From: JAGQWW01 sp041392845 | GTDB taxonomy: Bacteria; Bacteroidota; Bacteroidia; Chitinophagales; Saprospiraceae | DNA: 64,000 nt | NCBI GenBank assembly: GCA_041392845.1 | Contig: JAWKLG010000021.1 | Span: forward strand, 1-64,000 | Direction of reading: 5' to 3' | Shown here: positions 34,551-42,044 of the stretch, one piece after another | How positions within the stretch are numbered: the stretch's first letter is position 1 | Layout of the letters: every line of letters begins with the position of its first letter | The notes under the pieces: generated by a model | Told to the model about the DNA's origin: nothing | Databases searched by the model: none | Seen by the model: the letters and a program-made list of their open reading frames with translations, nothing else | Program-made: the position numbers and the translations under genes

Positions 34551-35932
34551 ACTTCAACTTTTTCAATACCTCCACCTTTTCTGCTTACTTCAGCCTGGAA
34601 GGCCATCAAGTGACTTTCCATAGATGCGTCCAGGGTTGAAGTTAGCAGATCAGGATTTTGTTGATCGACTGCCATAATCCAATCTCGGACCAAGCCCCAA
34701 TCACCTCCTCCATGGCCGGACCCAACCTCTGCGTTTTCCTTTACATTCCATTTTTCAACTTCCCCATTTCTAAAATTGGTTACCAATAAATCAGTTTCAT
34801 CCCCTACAATGTCACCCATGGAACCCATGATTCGGGTTCGCCTTCCATGATAATGCGTAAAGGCTTCCATATTAAAAGTCGCAGTTATTTGCTCATCAAA
34901 TTGCATGATACAAACCTGATGATCGGCCACATCATTATCACACCGATAAACACATCTGCCGTACTGGCCTTCTTTTAAATATTTCATGATAGCCTCCCCT
35001 CGTTCCGGATCCTTTTCTGGCAAATCAAAATGGTGGAGCCAGGTTCTTTTTTCATGATAAATTTTCAAAGCTGAATAAGGACAATCCGCTTCTGCGGCAC
35101 AACCATCTGTACATCTTGCAGTACTACCTGCCGGCGCATTTTCTTCTTTAAACCATTTCAAAGAGCCAAAGGAACCGATGGTTTTACAATTTTTACCGAT
35201 CCACCACCGAAGCATATCCATGTCGTGACAGGATTTGGCCAAAATGATGGGGTTGGATTGTTTTTCATTGCGCCAAATTCCCCTTACAAAAGAATGAGAC
35301 ATATGAATGTGCTGAATCGGTTCAAAATGCTGCACACTTACAATCTCTCCCAACACTCCTGATTCAATTACTTCTTTTACTTTTTTATAATAAGGAGAGT
35401 ATCGCAAAACATGGCAAACTGCAACAATCCGCTTGTACTTTTTAGCCTGCTCCAGAATATCCTTGCACTCTTTCCAATTTTGCGCGATGGGTTTTTCCAG
35501 TAATAAGTCATACCCCATTTCAAGGGCTTTCATGGCCGGACCATAATGCAAATCATCAGGAGTAGTTATCAACACCGCATCAGCAAATTTTGGACGCTGA
35601 AACACATGTTCCCAGGTTTCAAATTGGTTGGATTCAGGAATGGCATGTTTTTCAACGTATCGTTTTCTTCTAATCTCGATTGGCTCAGCAACACCCACCA
35701 CATCTAAATCTTCCGGAAATTTAGCAGCATAATTTCCATAAACGTTTCCACGGTTTCCAGCCCCAAGTGTAATGCAGGTAACTGCCTTTTTGGGTTTTTT
35801 ATAATTTTTAAAATAATCGGGTACATAATCATATTCTGTAATCCTTGAAATAGCATCTGTAGGTAAAGCACCGGCAGCAGTTAAAAGACCCATAGCCTTT
35901 AAAGCTTTACGTCTGCTCCAATCATTTTTCAT
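34547..35932 (-). CDS. Gfo/Idh/MocA family oxidoreductase with Tat-type signal
   Basis: 461 residues. The N-terminus SRRKALKAMGLLTAAGALP is a twin-arginine signal, so the protein is probably exported folded. The Rossmann part has ITLGAGNRGNVYGNYAAKF and the dinucleotide/catalytic LLLEKPIAQN; the C-terminal part has KSCHDMDMLRWWIG and a four-cysteine insert (RCTDGCAAEADCPYSALK). Such secreted members act on sugars or glycans (for example N-acetylgalactosaminidase-type or dehydrogenase reactions); the substrate cannot be told. A TACATTTG -7 box lies at 35972-35979 on the minus strand. Confidence 0.88.
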   Translation of the reverse strand: MKNDWSRRKALKAMGLLTAAGALPTDAISRITEYDYVPDYFKNYKKPKKAVTCITLGAGNRGNVYGNYAAKFPEDLDVVGVAEPIEIRRKRYVEKHAIPESNQFETWEHVFQRPKFADAVLITTPDDLHYGPAMKALEMGYDLLLEKPIAQNWKECKDILEQAKKYKRIVAVCHVLRYSPYYKKVKEVIESGVLGEIVSVQHFEPIQHIHMSHSFVRGIWRNEKQSNPIILAKSCHDMDMLRWWIGKNCKTIGSFGSLKWFKEENAPAGSTARCTDGCAAEADCPYSALKIYHEKRTWLHHFDLPEKDPERGEAIMKYLKEGQYGRCVYRCDNDVADHQVCIMQFDEQITATFNMEAFTHYHGRRTRIMGSMGDIVGDETDLLVTNFRNGEVEKWNVKENAEVGSGHGGGDWGLVRDWIMAVDQQNPDLLTSTLDASMESHLMAFQAEVSRKGGGIEKVEV

Positions 35933-36064
35933 ATACTGAATATTAGATTTTGAATTATTTGGACTGTTTTGTCAAATGTAACAAAATTTTCTACCTTACC
36001 TTTTTATTTTCGCCCCCGCAAACCAAAGGATAATTGCCTAATCCAAAATATAATTTCAAAATAT

Positions 36065-36970
36065 ATGGGACCAATTTGGGGATTGGATTTAGGAGGCACC
36101 AAAATCGAAGGTGTTGTTTTAAAAGGAAAAGAAGATCCGGAAGTTTTATGCAGACTTAGAGTACCAACTGGAGCAGACAAGGGATATGAACATGTACTGA
36201 ATCAAATCAAAGAACTTACTGAGATAATGGCCAAAGAAGTTGGTCATAAGCCTTCTAGTTTAGGCATTGGTACGCCTGGAACTGTAGATCCCATTATCAA
36301 TAAATTGAAAAATTCCAATACAGTTTGTCTCAATGGAATGCCGTTTAAAACAGACCTTGAAGATCTTTTGCAAATTCCTGTAAAGACAGCCAATGATGCC
36401 AATTGTTTTGCCATTGCTGAAGCCCGATTTGGTGCTGTGAAGGAAAAAATGCCCGATGCAAAAGTAGTTTTCGGAGTTATAATGGGCTCTGGTGTAGGAG
36501 GAGGAATTGTAGTAAACGGTGAGGTCTTAAATGGTAGACAAGGTATTGCTGGAGAGTGGGGCCACAATTATTTACATGACAGTGGTGGACCTTGTTATTG
36601 TGGCAGAATTGGTTGTGTTGAAACCGTAATTTCAGGAAAAAGCCTGGAACGCTACTACAAAGAACAAAGCGGAAATGAAAGACTACTAAAGGATATCGTA
36701 GCAGACCATTTATCTGGAAAAGATCCCATTGCAACCCAAACCATCCAACGATTGATTGAATATTTTGGAAGAGGAATTGCTTCTATTATTAATGTCTTGG
36801 ATCCGGATGCCATCGTGTTAGGTGGTGGAGTTGGCAACATCGACTTGCTTTATACCGAAGGAGTAGAATCCGCCAAAAAATATGTATTCAACCATCGGAT
36901 GGATACAGTGTTCTTAAAACCTAAATTGGGAGATAGTGCCGGTGTTTTTGGTGCTGCCCTTTTGGTTTAA
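36065..36970 (+). CDS. ROK family sugar kinase
   Basis: About 301 residues from the preferred ATG at 36065 (MGPIWGLDLGGTKIEG); an in-frame ATG at 35969 would add 32 residues that do not look like the family and would overlap the promoter of the divergent gene. ATP loop DLGGTKIEG, GIGTPGTVDP, catalytic NDANCFAIAEA, and the zinc motif GPCYCGRIGCVET of ROK proteins. Possible glucokinase or other hexose kinase; the substrate is undecided. mutY starts 10 bp after its stop. Confidence 0.9.
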   Translation: MGPIWGLDLGGTKIEGVVLKGKEDPEVLCRLRVPTGADKGYEHVLNQIKELTEIMAKEVGHKPSSLGIGTPGTVDPIINKLKNSNTVCLNGMPFKTDLEDLLQIPVKTANDANCFAIAEARFGAVKEKMPDAKVVFGVIMGSGVGGGIVVNGEVLNGRQGIAGEWGHNYLHDSGGPCYCGRIGCVETVISGKSLERYYKEQSGNERLLKDIVADHLSGKDPIATQTIQRLIEYFGRGIASIINVLDPDAIVLGGGVGNIDLLYTEGVESAKKYVFNHRMDTVFLKPKLGDSAGVFGAALLV

Positions 36971-36980
36971 ATTATAAATT

Positions 36981-38093
36981 TTGGCAAAGACAGCATTTAA
37001 AAAACCATCCGAAAAAATCCAATCTTTTTTCCGGGAAGGCCTGTATCAGTGGTCAAAAAATAATCCAAGGCCCATGCCCTGGAAAGGTGAAAAAGATCCC
37101 TATTTAATTTGGCTTTCAGAAATCATCCTTCAGCAAACCAGGGTTGCTCAGGGATTACCTTATTTTGAAAATTTTAAAAAAGCCTATCCGACAGTGCATC
37201 ACCTTGCCAATGCATCCGAAGATGAAGTAATGAAGATGTGGGAAGGTTTGGGGTATTATTCCAGAGCCAGGAATCTTCATTTTACTGCGAAAATGGTTTC
37301 CAAAGAAATGGATGGAGTATTCCCGGATTCTTTTGAAGGTTTAAAGGACCTAAAGGGAGTGGGAGACTATACAGCCTCAGCCATTGCTTCCTTTGCTTTT
37401 AATATCCCAAAAGCGGTAGTGGATGGAAATGTATTTCGAATATTATCAAGATTTCTAGGCGTAGCTACTCCTTCGGACTCTACGGAGGGCAAAAAGAAAT
37501 TTAATTTTCTGGCAGATTGTATGCTCGATTCCAATCAACCTGCCAAATACAATCAGGCCATTATGGACTTTGGTGCTTTACAATGCGTTCCAGGCCAACC
37601 GGATTGTGAAAATTGCCCATTAAAAGAGCATTGTGTAGCTTTTATAGAAGAGAAAGTACTGGAATGGCCCATTAAAGAGAAAAAATTGAAAAAAAAGACA
37701 AGATTTTTCAATTTTTTGATACTTCGAAGGGATGAAATGGTACTAATAGGTAAAAGAACAGGAAAAGATATTTGGAAAAATCTTTATCAATTTCCTATAG
37801 TAGAAACCGAAAATATGACTGAAAGCTGGGATGCTCTAACGAGTTTAGACGGATATAAAGATATCCTGAAATCAGAAGATGAAATGCTGGAAATTCGATC
37901 CATTCCCTATAAACATGTGCTAACGCACCAGACCATAATTGCTCAATTTTGGGAAATTAGGCTTAAAAGTGTCTCATTTGTGGAATTAAAGGGCTATAAG
38001 TTCATTGAATCCAAAAAGCTGGGTAACTTTGCATTTCCAAAGTTGATTGACAGGTATTTAAAAGACGATACCTTATTTTTAAAACTAAACTGA
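36981..38093 (+). CDS. mutY: A/G-specific adenine glycosylase
   Basis: 370-residue base-excision repair enzyme that removes adenine mispaired with 8-oxoguanine. Catalytic Glu47 in WLSEIILQQTRV, helix-hairpin-helix LKGVGDYTASAIASFAF, Asp148 in AVVDGNVFRILSR, and the 4Fe-4S ligands Cys202, Cys209, Cys212, Cys218. The C-terminal NUDIX-like domain (from about 235) recognises 8-oxoG. Starts with TTG at 36981; no ATG fits. It heads the mutY-ssb-gldE block known from other Bacteroidota. Confidence 0.95.
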   Translation: MAKTAFKKPSEKIQSFFREGLYQWSKNNPRPMPWKGEKDPYLIWLSEIILQQTRVAQGLPYFENFKKAYPTVHHLANASEDEVMKMWEGLGYYSRARNLHFTAKMVSKEMDGVFPDSFEGLKDLKGVGDYTASAIASFAFNIPKAVVDGNVFRILSRFLGVATPSDSTEGKKKFNFLADCMLDSNQPAKYNQAIMDFGALQCVPGQPDCENCPLKEHCVAFIEEKVLEWPIKEKKLKKKTRFFNFLILRRDEMVLIGKRTGKDIWKNLYQFPIVETENMTESWDALTSLDGYKDILKSEDEMLEIRSIPYKHVLTHQTIIAQFWEIRLKSVSFVELKGYKFIESKKLGNFAFPKLIDRYLKDDTLFLKLN

Positions 38094-38117
38094 ACCGACC
38101 GTTTATCGGTTATTTTT
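38093..38117 (+). terminator. Possible weak terminator after mutY
   Basis: AACCGA, loop CCGTTTA, TCGGTT, then ATTTTT; a 6-bp stem beginning at the mutY stop. Confidence 0.4.
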
Positions 38118-38163
38118 AAATAAAGCTTTTTGAAAACTAATTACTAATTTAAAAAACGACATT

Positions 38164-38619
38164 ATGGTAAACAGAGTTATTTTAATCGGAAATTTAGGGA
38201 AAGACCCTGAAGTACGCACTTTGGAAAGTGGCGCGAAAGTTGCAAAATTTTCCATTGCCACCAACGAAAATTACAAAGACAGGGAAGGTAACTGGCAAAC
38301 AGTTACAGAATGGCATGACGTAGTAGCTTGGAGAATTCAGGCTGAAAAAGCTGAACAAACCTTGAAAAAAGGATTTCCTGTTTACGTTGAAGGTAAATTG
38401 ACAACCAGAACTTATCAGGATCAGGACGGAAATAACCGCAGAATTACAGAAGTAGTTGCACAATATATCCGTTCCCTGGCCAGAAAAGAAGATGGCGGAG
38501 GATACAGCAGCAACATGCCGGATTCATCAGATGAACCACCATTTACAAATACAAATACTGGTGATTCAAAAGAACCGGCTGTTATGGAAGAATCGGCAGA
38601 CGATGATCTACCATTCTAA
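38164..38619 (+). CDS. ssb: Single-stranded DNA-binding protein
   Basis: 151 residues. OB-fold (1-105) with VNRVILIGNLGKDPEVR, KVAKFSIATNENYKD, TEWHDVVAW and VEGKLTTRTYQDQDG, then a flexible linker and the acidic tip ADDDLPF that recruits repair and replication proteins. Length is normal. It lies between mutY and gldE, and has its own downstream terminator. Confidence 0.97.
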   Translation: MVNRVILIGNLGKDPEVRTLESGAKVAKFSIATNENYKDREGNWQTVTEWHDVVAWRIQAEKAEQTLKKGFPVYVEGKLTTRTYQDQDGNNRRITEVVAQYIRSLARKEDGGGYSSNMPDSSDEPPFTNTNTGDSKEPAVMEESADDDLPF

Positions 38620-38630
38620 TAAAATAAAAG

Positions 38631-38656
38631 GGGCAACTCCGGTTGCCCGATTTTTT
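38631..38656 (+). terminator. Intrinsic terminator after ssb
   Basis: GGGCAAC, loop TCC-type, GTTGCCC, then GATTTTTT; 12 bp after the ssb stop. Confidence 0.85.
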
Positions 38657-38673
38657 AACCAACTATTATAGCA

Positions 38674-40095
38674 TTGGAAAGCGAGCCCGGTTGTTCGGAC
38701 AGATATTTATCACTTTCATATTTTCCTTTTCTATTCATTCCCAGCCTGGAAGTTGGGATCGCACTGTCCCTGGTTATTTTATTTTTGGTTTTCTCAGCCC
38801 TGGTATCAGGTTCTGAAGTGGCCTTCTTTTCCTTATCTACCAATGATTTTGATAGACTGAGACAAGAAAAGTCGAAATCATCTGATCGGATACTCAACCT
38901 GCAGGAAAGACCAAGAACTTTATTGGCAACCATTTTGATTGCCAATAATTTTATCAATATTGCCATTGTAATTCTTTCGGAATTCATTGTAAGACAATCG
39001 CTCTCTGAAGAAACACTCAATGCCTGGGGTACTTCGATTTTAAATACTTTTGGAATAAGGGATAGCGCTTATATTGGAACCGTAGCCTGGTCTATTAATT
39101 TCCTGCTTACTGTTGTAGGTGCAACTTTTCTATTGGTATTGTTCGGAGAGGTAATTCCAAAGGTTTATGCCCGTTTGAACAATATAAGTCTGGCCAAATT
39201 GATGTCCGGCCCATTGTATATCATGAATATCGTATTCAGCCCCCTAAGTAAAGGGCTCGTGAATGGAACCAGAATCATTGAAAACAGACTGGCAAAAAAG
39301 AGCAATGGGATGTCAGTAGCAAGTAAGGAAGACTTCGACGAAGCCATAGAATTGACAGTTAGCCAGGAAAAAAATGCAGAACAAGAAGTAGACTTGCTCA
39401 AAAGCATTGTCAAATTTGGAGATCTTTCGGTTAAGCAGATTATGCGTTCCAGGGTAGACGTAGTAGGTGTTGAAATTAATATGACTTTCAACGAACTCAT
39501 TAAAATCATTAAAGACTCCGGATATTCCAGACTTCCTGTTTATGAAGAAGATTTTGACAAGGTAACCGGAATTCTTTACGTGAAGGATTTGATTGGAAAC
39601 CTGGACAACGGACCAGAATTTGAATGGCAATCTCTGGTAAGGGAAAACATCCTTTTTGTTCCGGAATCGAAAAAAATCAATGATCTGCTCAAAGAGTTTC
39701 AATCTTCCAGAATGCACCTCGCAATTGTAGTAGATGAATATGGTGGTTCTTCCGGGATTGTTACGCTGGAGGATATCATGGAGGAAGTAATCGGTGACAT
39801 CAGAGACGAATTTGATGACGAACCTGAAGTCCTTTATCGAAAAATTGACGACTTCAATTATTTGTTTGAAGGAAAATCTCTACTGAACGATGTTTGCCGC
39901 ATTGTAGGAATTCCTACTGATACTTTTGACGAAGTGAAAGGAGAAGCAGACTCTATAGCAGGTCTTGTACTCGAAATTGTTGGTCTTTTACCCAAACCTG
40001 AAAGAGAAATCAGTTTCGAAGATTATACCCTGAAGGTAGTATCCGTAAACGAACGTAGGATAGAACAAGTGCTTATCACACTGCCGAAAGGCTAG
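38674..40095 (+). CDS. gldE: Gliding motility-associated protein GldE (CNNM/HlyC-type)
   Basis: 473 residues. DUF21/CNNM membrane part (about 25-205) with ALVSGSEVAFFSLS and ATILIANNFINIAIVIL, two CBS domains (IMRSRVDVVGVEI, YSRLPVYEEDFDKVTGILYVKDLI, LAIVVDEYGGSSGIVTLEDI) and a CorC/HlyC C-terminus. Position after mutY-ssb is the conserved Bacteroidota synteny of gldE. In F. johnsoniae gldD follows; here it does not. Start is TTG at 38674. The TAG stop is part of the first unit of a 7-mer tract. Confidence 0.9.
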   Translation: MESEPGCSDRYLSLSYFPFLFIPSLEVGIALSLVILFLVFSALVSGSEVAFFSLSTNDFDRLRQEKSKSSDRILNLQERPRTLLATILIANNFINIAIVILSEFIVRQSLSEETLNAWGTSILNTFGIRDSAYIGTVAWSINFLLTVVGATFLLVLFGEVIPKVYARLNNISLAKLMSGPLYIMNIVFSPLSKGLVNGTRIIENRLAKKSNGMSVASKEDFDEAIELTVSQEKNAEQEVDLLKSIVKFGDLSVKQIMRSRVDVVGVEINMTFNELIKIIKDSGYSRLPVYEEDFDKVTGILYVKDLIGNLDNGPEFEWQSLVRENILFVPESKKINDLLKEFQSSRMHLAIVVDEYGGSSGIVTLEDIMEEVIGDIRDEFDDEPEVLYRKIDDFNYLFEGKSLLNDVCRIVGIPTDTFDEVKGEADSIAGLVLEIVGLLPKPEREISFEDYTLKVVSVNERRIEQVLITLPKG

Positions 40096-40159
40096 GGGCT
40101 GGGGGCTAGTTTCTGGATTCTAGACGCTGGACGCTGGATACTGGATACTGGATACTGGA
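40090..40159. repeat. 7-bp tandem repeat tract (NNCTRGN, 10 copies), overlaps gldE stop
   Basis: GGCTAGG, GGCTGGG, GGCTAGT, TTCTGGA, TTCTAGA, CGCTGGA, CGCTGGA, then TACTGGA three times. The invariant CTRG core keeps a 7-bp phase over 70 bp. The gldE stop TAG is bases 4-6 of the first unit. Confidence 0.85.
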
Positions 40160-40804
40160 AAATTTCCATTTTGCAGGCTAAATAAAATAAGCAGCGGGAC
40201 TTGCGCTGATATTTTTGGAATGTAAGGCAAGCAGGACGAAGACAAGGCCTTGGTTATAAATTAAAATATGCGACCCCAAGGGGCAATGTCATTAAGTTAA
40301 GAAAGAAAAGATAACCGTCTAAGGCGGGTTTCTCGGAGAGGACCCGCCGACTCCAGCAGAGTCAATTTTTTAAAGTGTAATTGTCTGATATTCAAATTCT
40401 TTTGTATTTCAGTTCCTAATATTTTTGGTTCACGCAACGGACGCGAAGGTTAAGCGCAACGGCCGCAACTCAATGATTTAAATGGATTTCACCTCTCATG
40501 CTCTTAACTTAATGACATTGCCCCTTGGGGGGTCAGTTCGCCCCTCAATACCATTTTTCTACGGAAATTCATTCCATTCAGGACACAAAGGGTCGAATAT
40601 TATTTTAACAAGACCAGAAGTATTAAATTAAGCGAACAGCGTAACCATCCGTTTTTCAAAAGGTAATCCGACCAGACCTTTGATAGGTTGAACTCGATTT
40701 AGTGCTTAAAAAGACCTTTTATTAATGGAAGATACCTTTAACGAGTTACGATTTCCAACATTCCAGAACCCAGAACCCAGAACCTAGCACCCAGCACCCA
40801 GCAC
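40096..40804. other. 709-bp intergenic region with repeats and a MITE-like element
   Basis: Between gldE and xseA (convergent). It contains two 7-mer tracts at the edges and the 257-bp TIR element in the middle. The remaining stretches (40160-40273 and 40531-40762) have no coding sequence that I can support; near 40637 AAGCGAACAGCGTAACC resembles text beside the IS4 element. Confidence 0.7.
40274..40530. mobile_element. MITE-like element, copy 1
   Basis: 257 bp with perfect 29-bp terminal inverted repeats (40274-40302 and 40502-40530; core CAATGTCATTAAGTTAAG). No open frame. Inside are a hairpin GGCGGGT/ACCCGCC (40323-40348), a second hairpin GACTC/GAGTC (40349-40363), and a module starting TTTTTGGTTCACGCAACG. 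A second copy is at 61845. No matching transposase is in the window, and the IS4 element here has different ends. I cannot define a target duplication. Confidence 0.75.
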
Positions 40805-40811
40805 CTAGCAC
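40763..40811. repeat. 7-bp tandem repeat tract (CYAGNAC, 7 copies), overlaps xseA stop
   Basis: CCAGAAC three times, CTAGCAC, CCAGCAC twice, CTAGCAC. The last unit holds the xseA stop codon (40805-40807 on the minus strand) and its last Cys codon. Same family as the tract at 20641. Confidence 0.85.
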
Positions 40812-42028
40812 ATAGACACCAGTTTCCCCTCCTTAAGTATGGTAGTAATTTCTGAACCTTTTTGTACATCTTTTTCAGATTTCACCACCATTCCATTTTC
40901 ATCGACTGTGATGCTAAATCCTCGATCTAAAATTTGCTTAGGTTCGAGTAGCGCAATTTGCTTTTCAAGGGAATTAACTTCCTGTACTTGTCTATTCAGA
41001 ATGCTTTGTGCACTTCGATGGAGATTTGAATGGAAATTGTCCAGATGAAGTTGTCTTACTTTTAACTGCGCCCTGCTTTCCGATTGAATTTGCTGGGAAA
41101 TATTAGAGAGCTTTACCTTTTGATGTTGGATGGCATTTTGCGCAAAGAATTGAATTTCCTGACCGTAAGTCAGGATTTGAGTTTCAAAAGAAAGATTCTT
41201 TTGAATGATGTATTCAGCAACAGCCGTCGGTGTTTTTAATGCCTTATGGGCAACGAGATCCGCAACCGATTCATCCACTTCATGACCAATGCCGGTAAAA
41301 ACAGGAATAGGACTATTGGCAATTGATTTTCCTACCAGATAACTATCAAACCCCATTAAATCAAGACGAGATCCACCTCCACGAATCACAACTACCGCAT
41401 CAAAATCGCCTTTTCTATTTTTCAAAGAATCAAATGCCGATGAAAGTTCTTCTTCCACTTTCATTCCTTGAACTGCAATGGGAAATAAAACTGTCTGGAA
41501 TTGATACCCAAAATTATTGCTTTGTAGTTGTTGCACGAAATCGATATATCCGGCAGCGGTTTCACTCGATAGAATTGCAATTCGCTGAACCACCAATGGA
41601 CTTTCCAACAACTTATTCCTTTCCATCAAACCTTCCTTTTGAAGCATTTTGATGGTTTCTTGTCTTTTCAAAGCAAGTTTACCCAATGTGAAAGCCGGAT
41701 CGATGTCATCAATGACGAGTTTCAATCCATATCTTTCATGGAAATCAACAGATGCTCTAATTAAAACTTCCACTCCATCTCTTAACAAATCATCCAGGTT
41801 TTCGCCCAGCTTTCTTTTCATCTGCCGGTATTGCATATTCCAGATGACTGCATCAGTTTTTGCCAAAATGTCCTGGTTTTCACCTTTTTCAACCAGATTC
41901 AAATAAAAATGCCCTCTGGATTGGTTGATTTGGCTGATTTCTGCCCTAACCCAAAGCGGCTCCGAAAAGTTAAGTGCGATAACTCTTCGTATAAATTCAT
42001 TCAATTCTAATAAGGAAATGGATTGCAA
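40805..42028 (-). CDS. xseA: Exodeoxyribonuclease VII large subunit
   Basis: 407 residues. OB-fold N-terminus (LNEFIRRVIALNFSEPLWVRAEISQ, GHFYLNLVEK) followed by the nuclease domain with IAILSSETAAGYIDFVQQL, VVIRGGGSRLDLMGFDSY and FTGIGHEVDESVADLVAHK, then a long coiled-coil. Degrades single-stranded DNA with the small subunit XseB, whose gene is not visible next to it. Starts with TTG at 42028. Located 16 bp downstream of the ABC transporter gene. Confidence 0.93.
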   Translation of the reverse strand: MQSISLLELNEFIRRVIALNFSEPLWVRAEISQINQSRGHFYLNLVEKGENQDILAKTDAVIWNMQYRQMKRKLGENLDDLLRDGVEVLIRASVDFHERYGLKLVIDDIDPAFTLGKLALKRQETIKMLQKEGLMERNKLLESPLVVQRIAILSSETAAGYIDFVQQLQSNNFGYQFQTVLFPIAVQGMKVEEELSSAFDSLKNRKGDFDAVVVIRGGGSRLDLMGFDSYLVGKSIANSPIPVFTGIGHEVDESVADLVAHKALKTPTAVAEYIIQKNLSFETQILTYGQEIQFFAQNAIQHQKVKLSNISQQIQSESRAQLKVRQLHLDNFHSNLHRSAQSILNRQVQEVNSLEKQIALLEPKQILDRGFSITVDENGMVVKSEKDVQKGSEITTILKEGKLVSMC

Positions 42029-42044
42029 GTTTCAAATTTTAGTT

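Noticed and set aside
35969..36064. N-terminal extension of the ROK kinase
   Set aside because: The extra 32 residues lack family similarity and overlap the promoter candidate of the divergent oxidoreductase gene.
40349..40363. Hairpin in the MITE-like element as a terminator for gldE
   Set aside because: It has no proper T-tract at a suitable distance, and it is part of a dispersed element found in an unrelated context at 61.8 kb.
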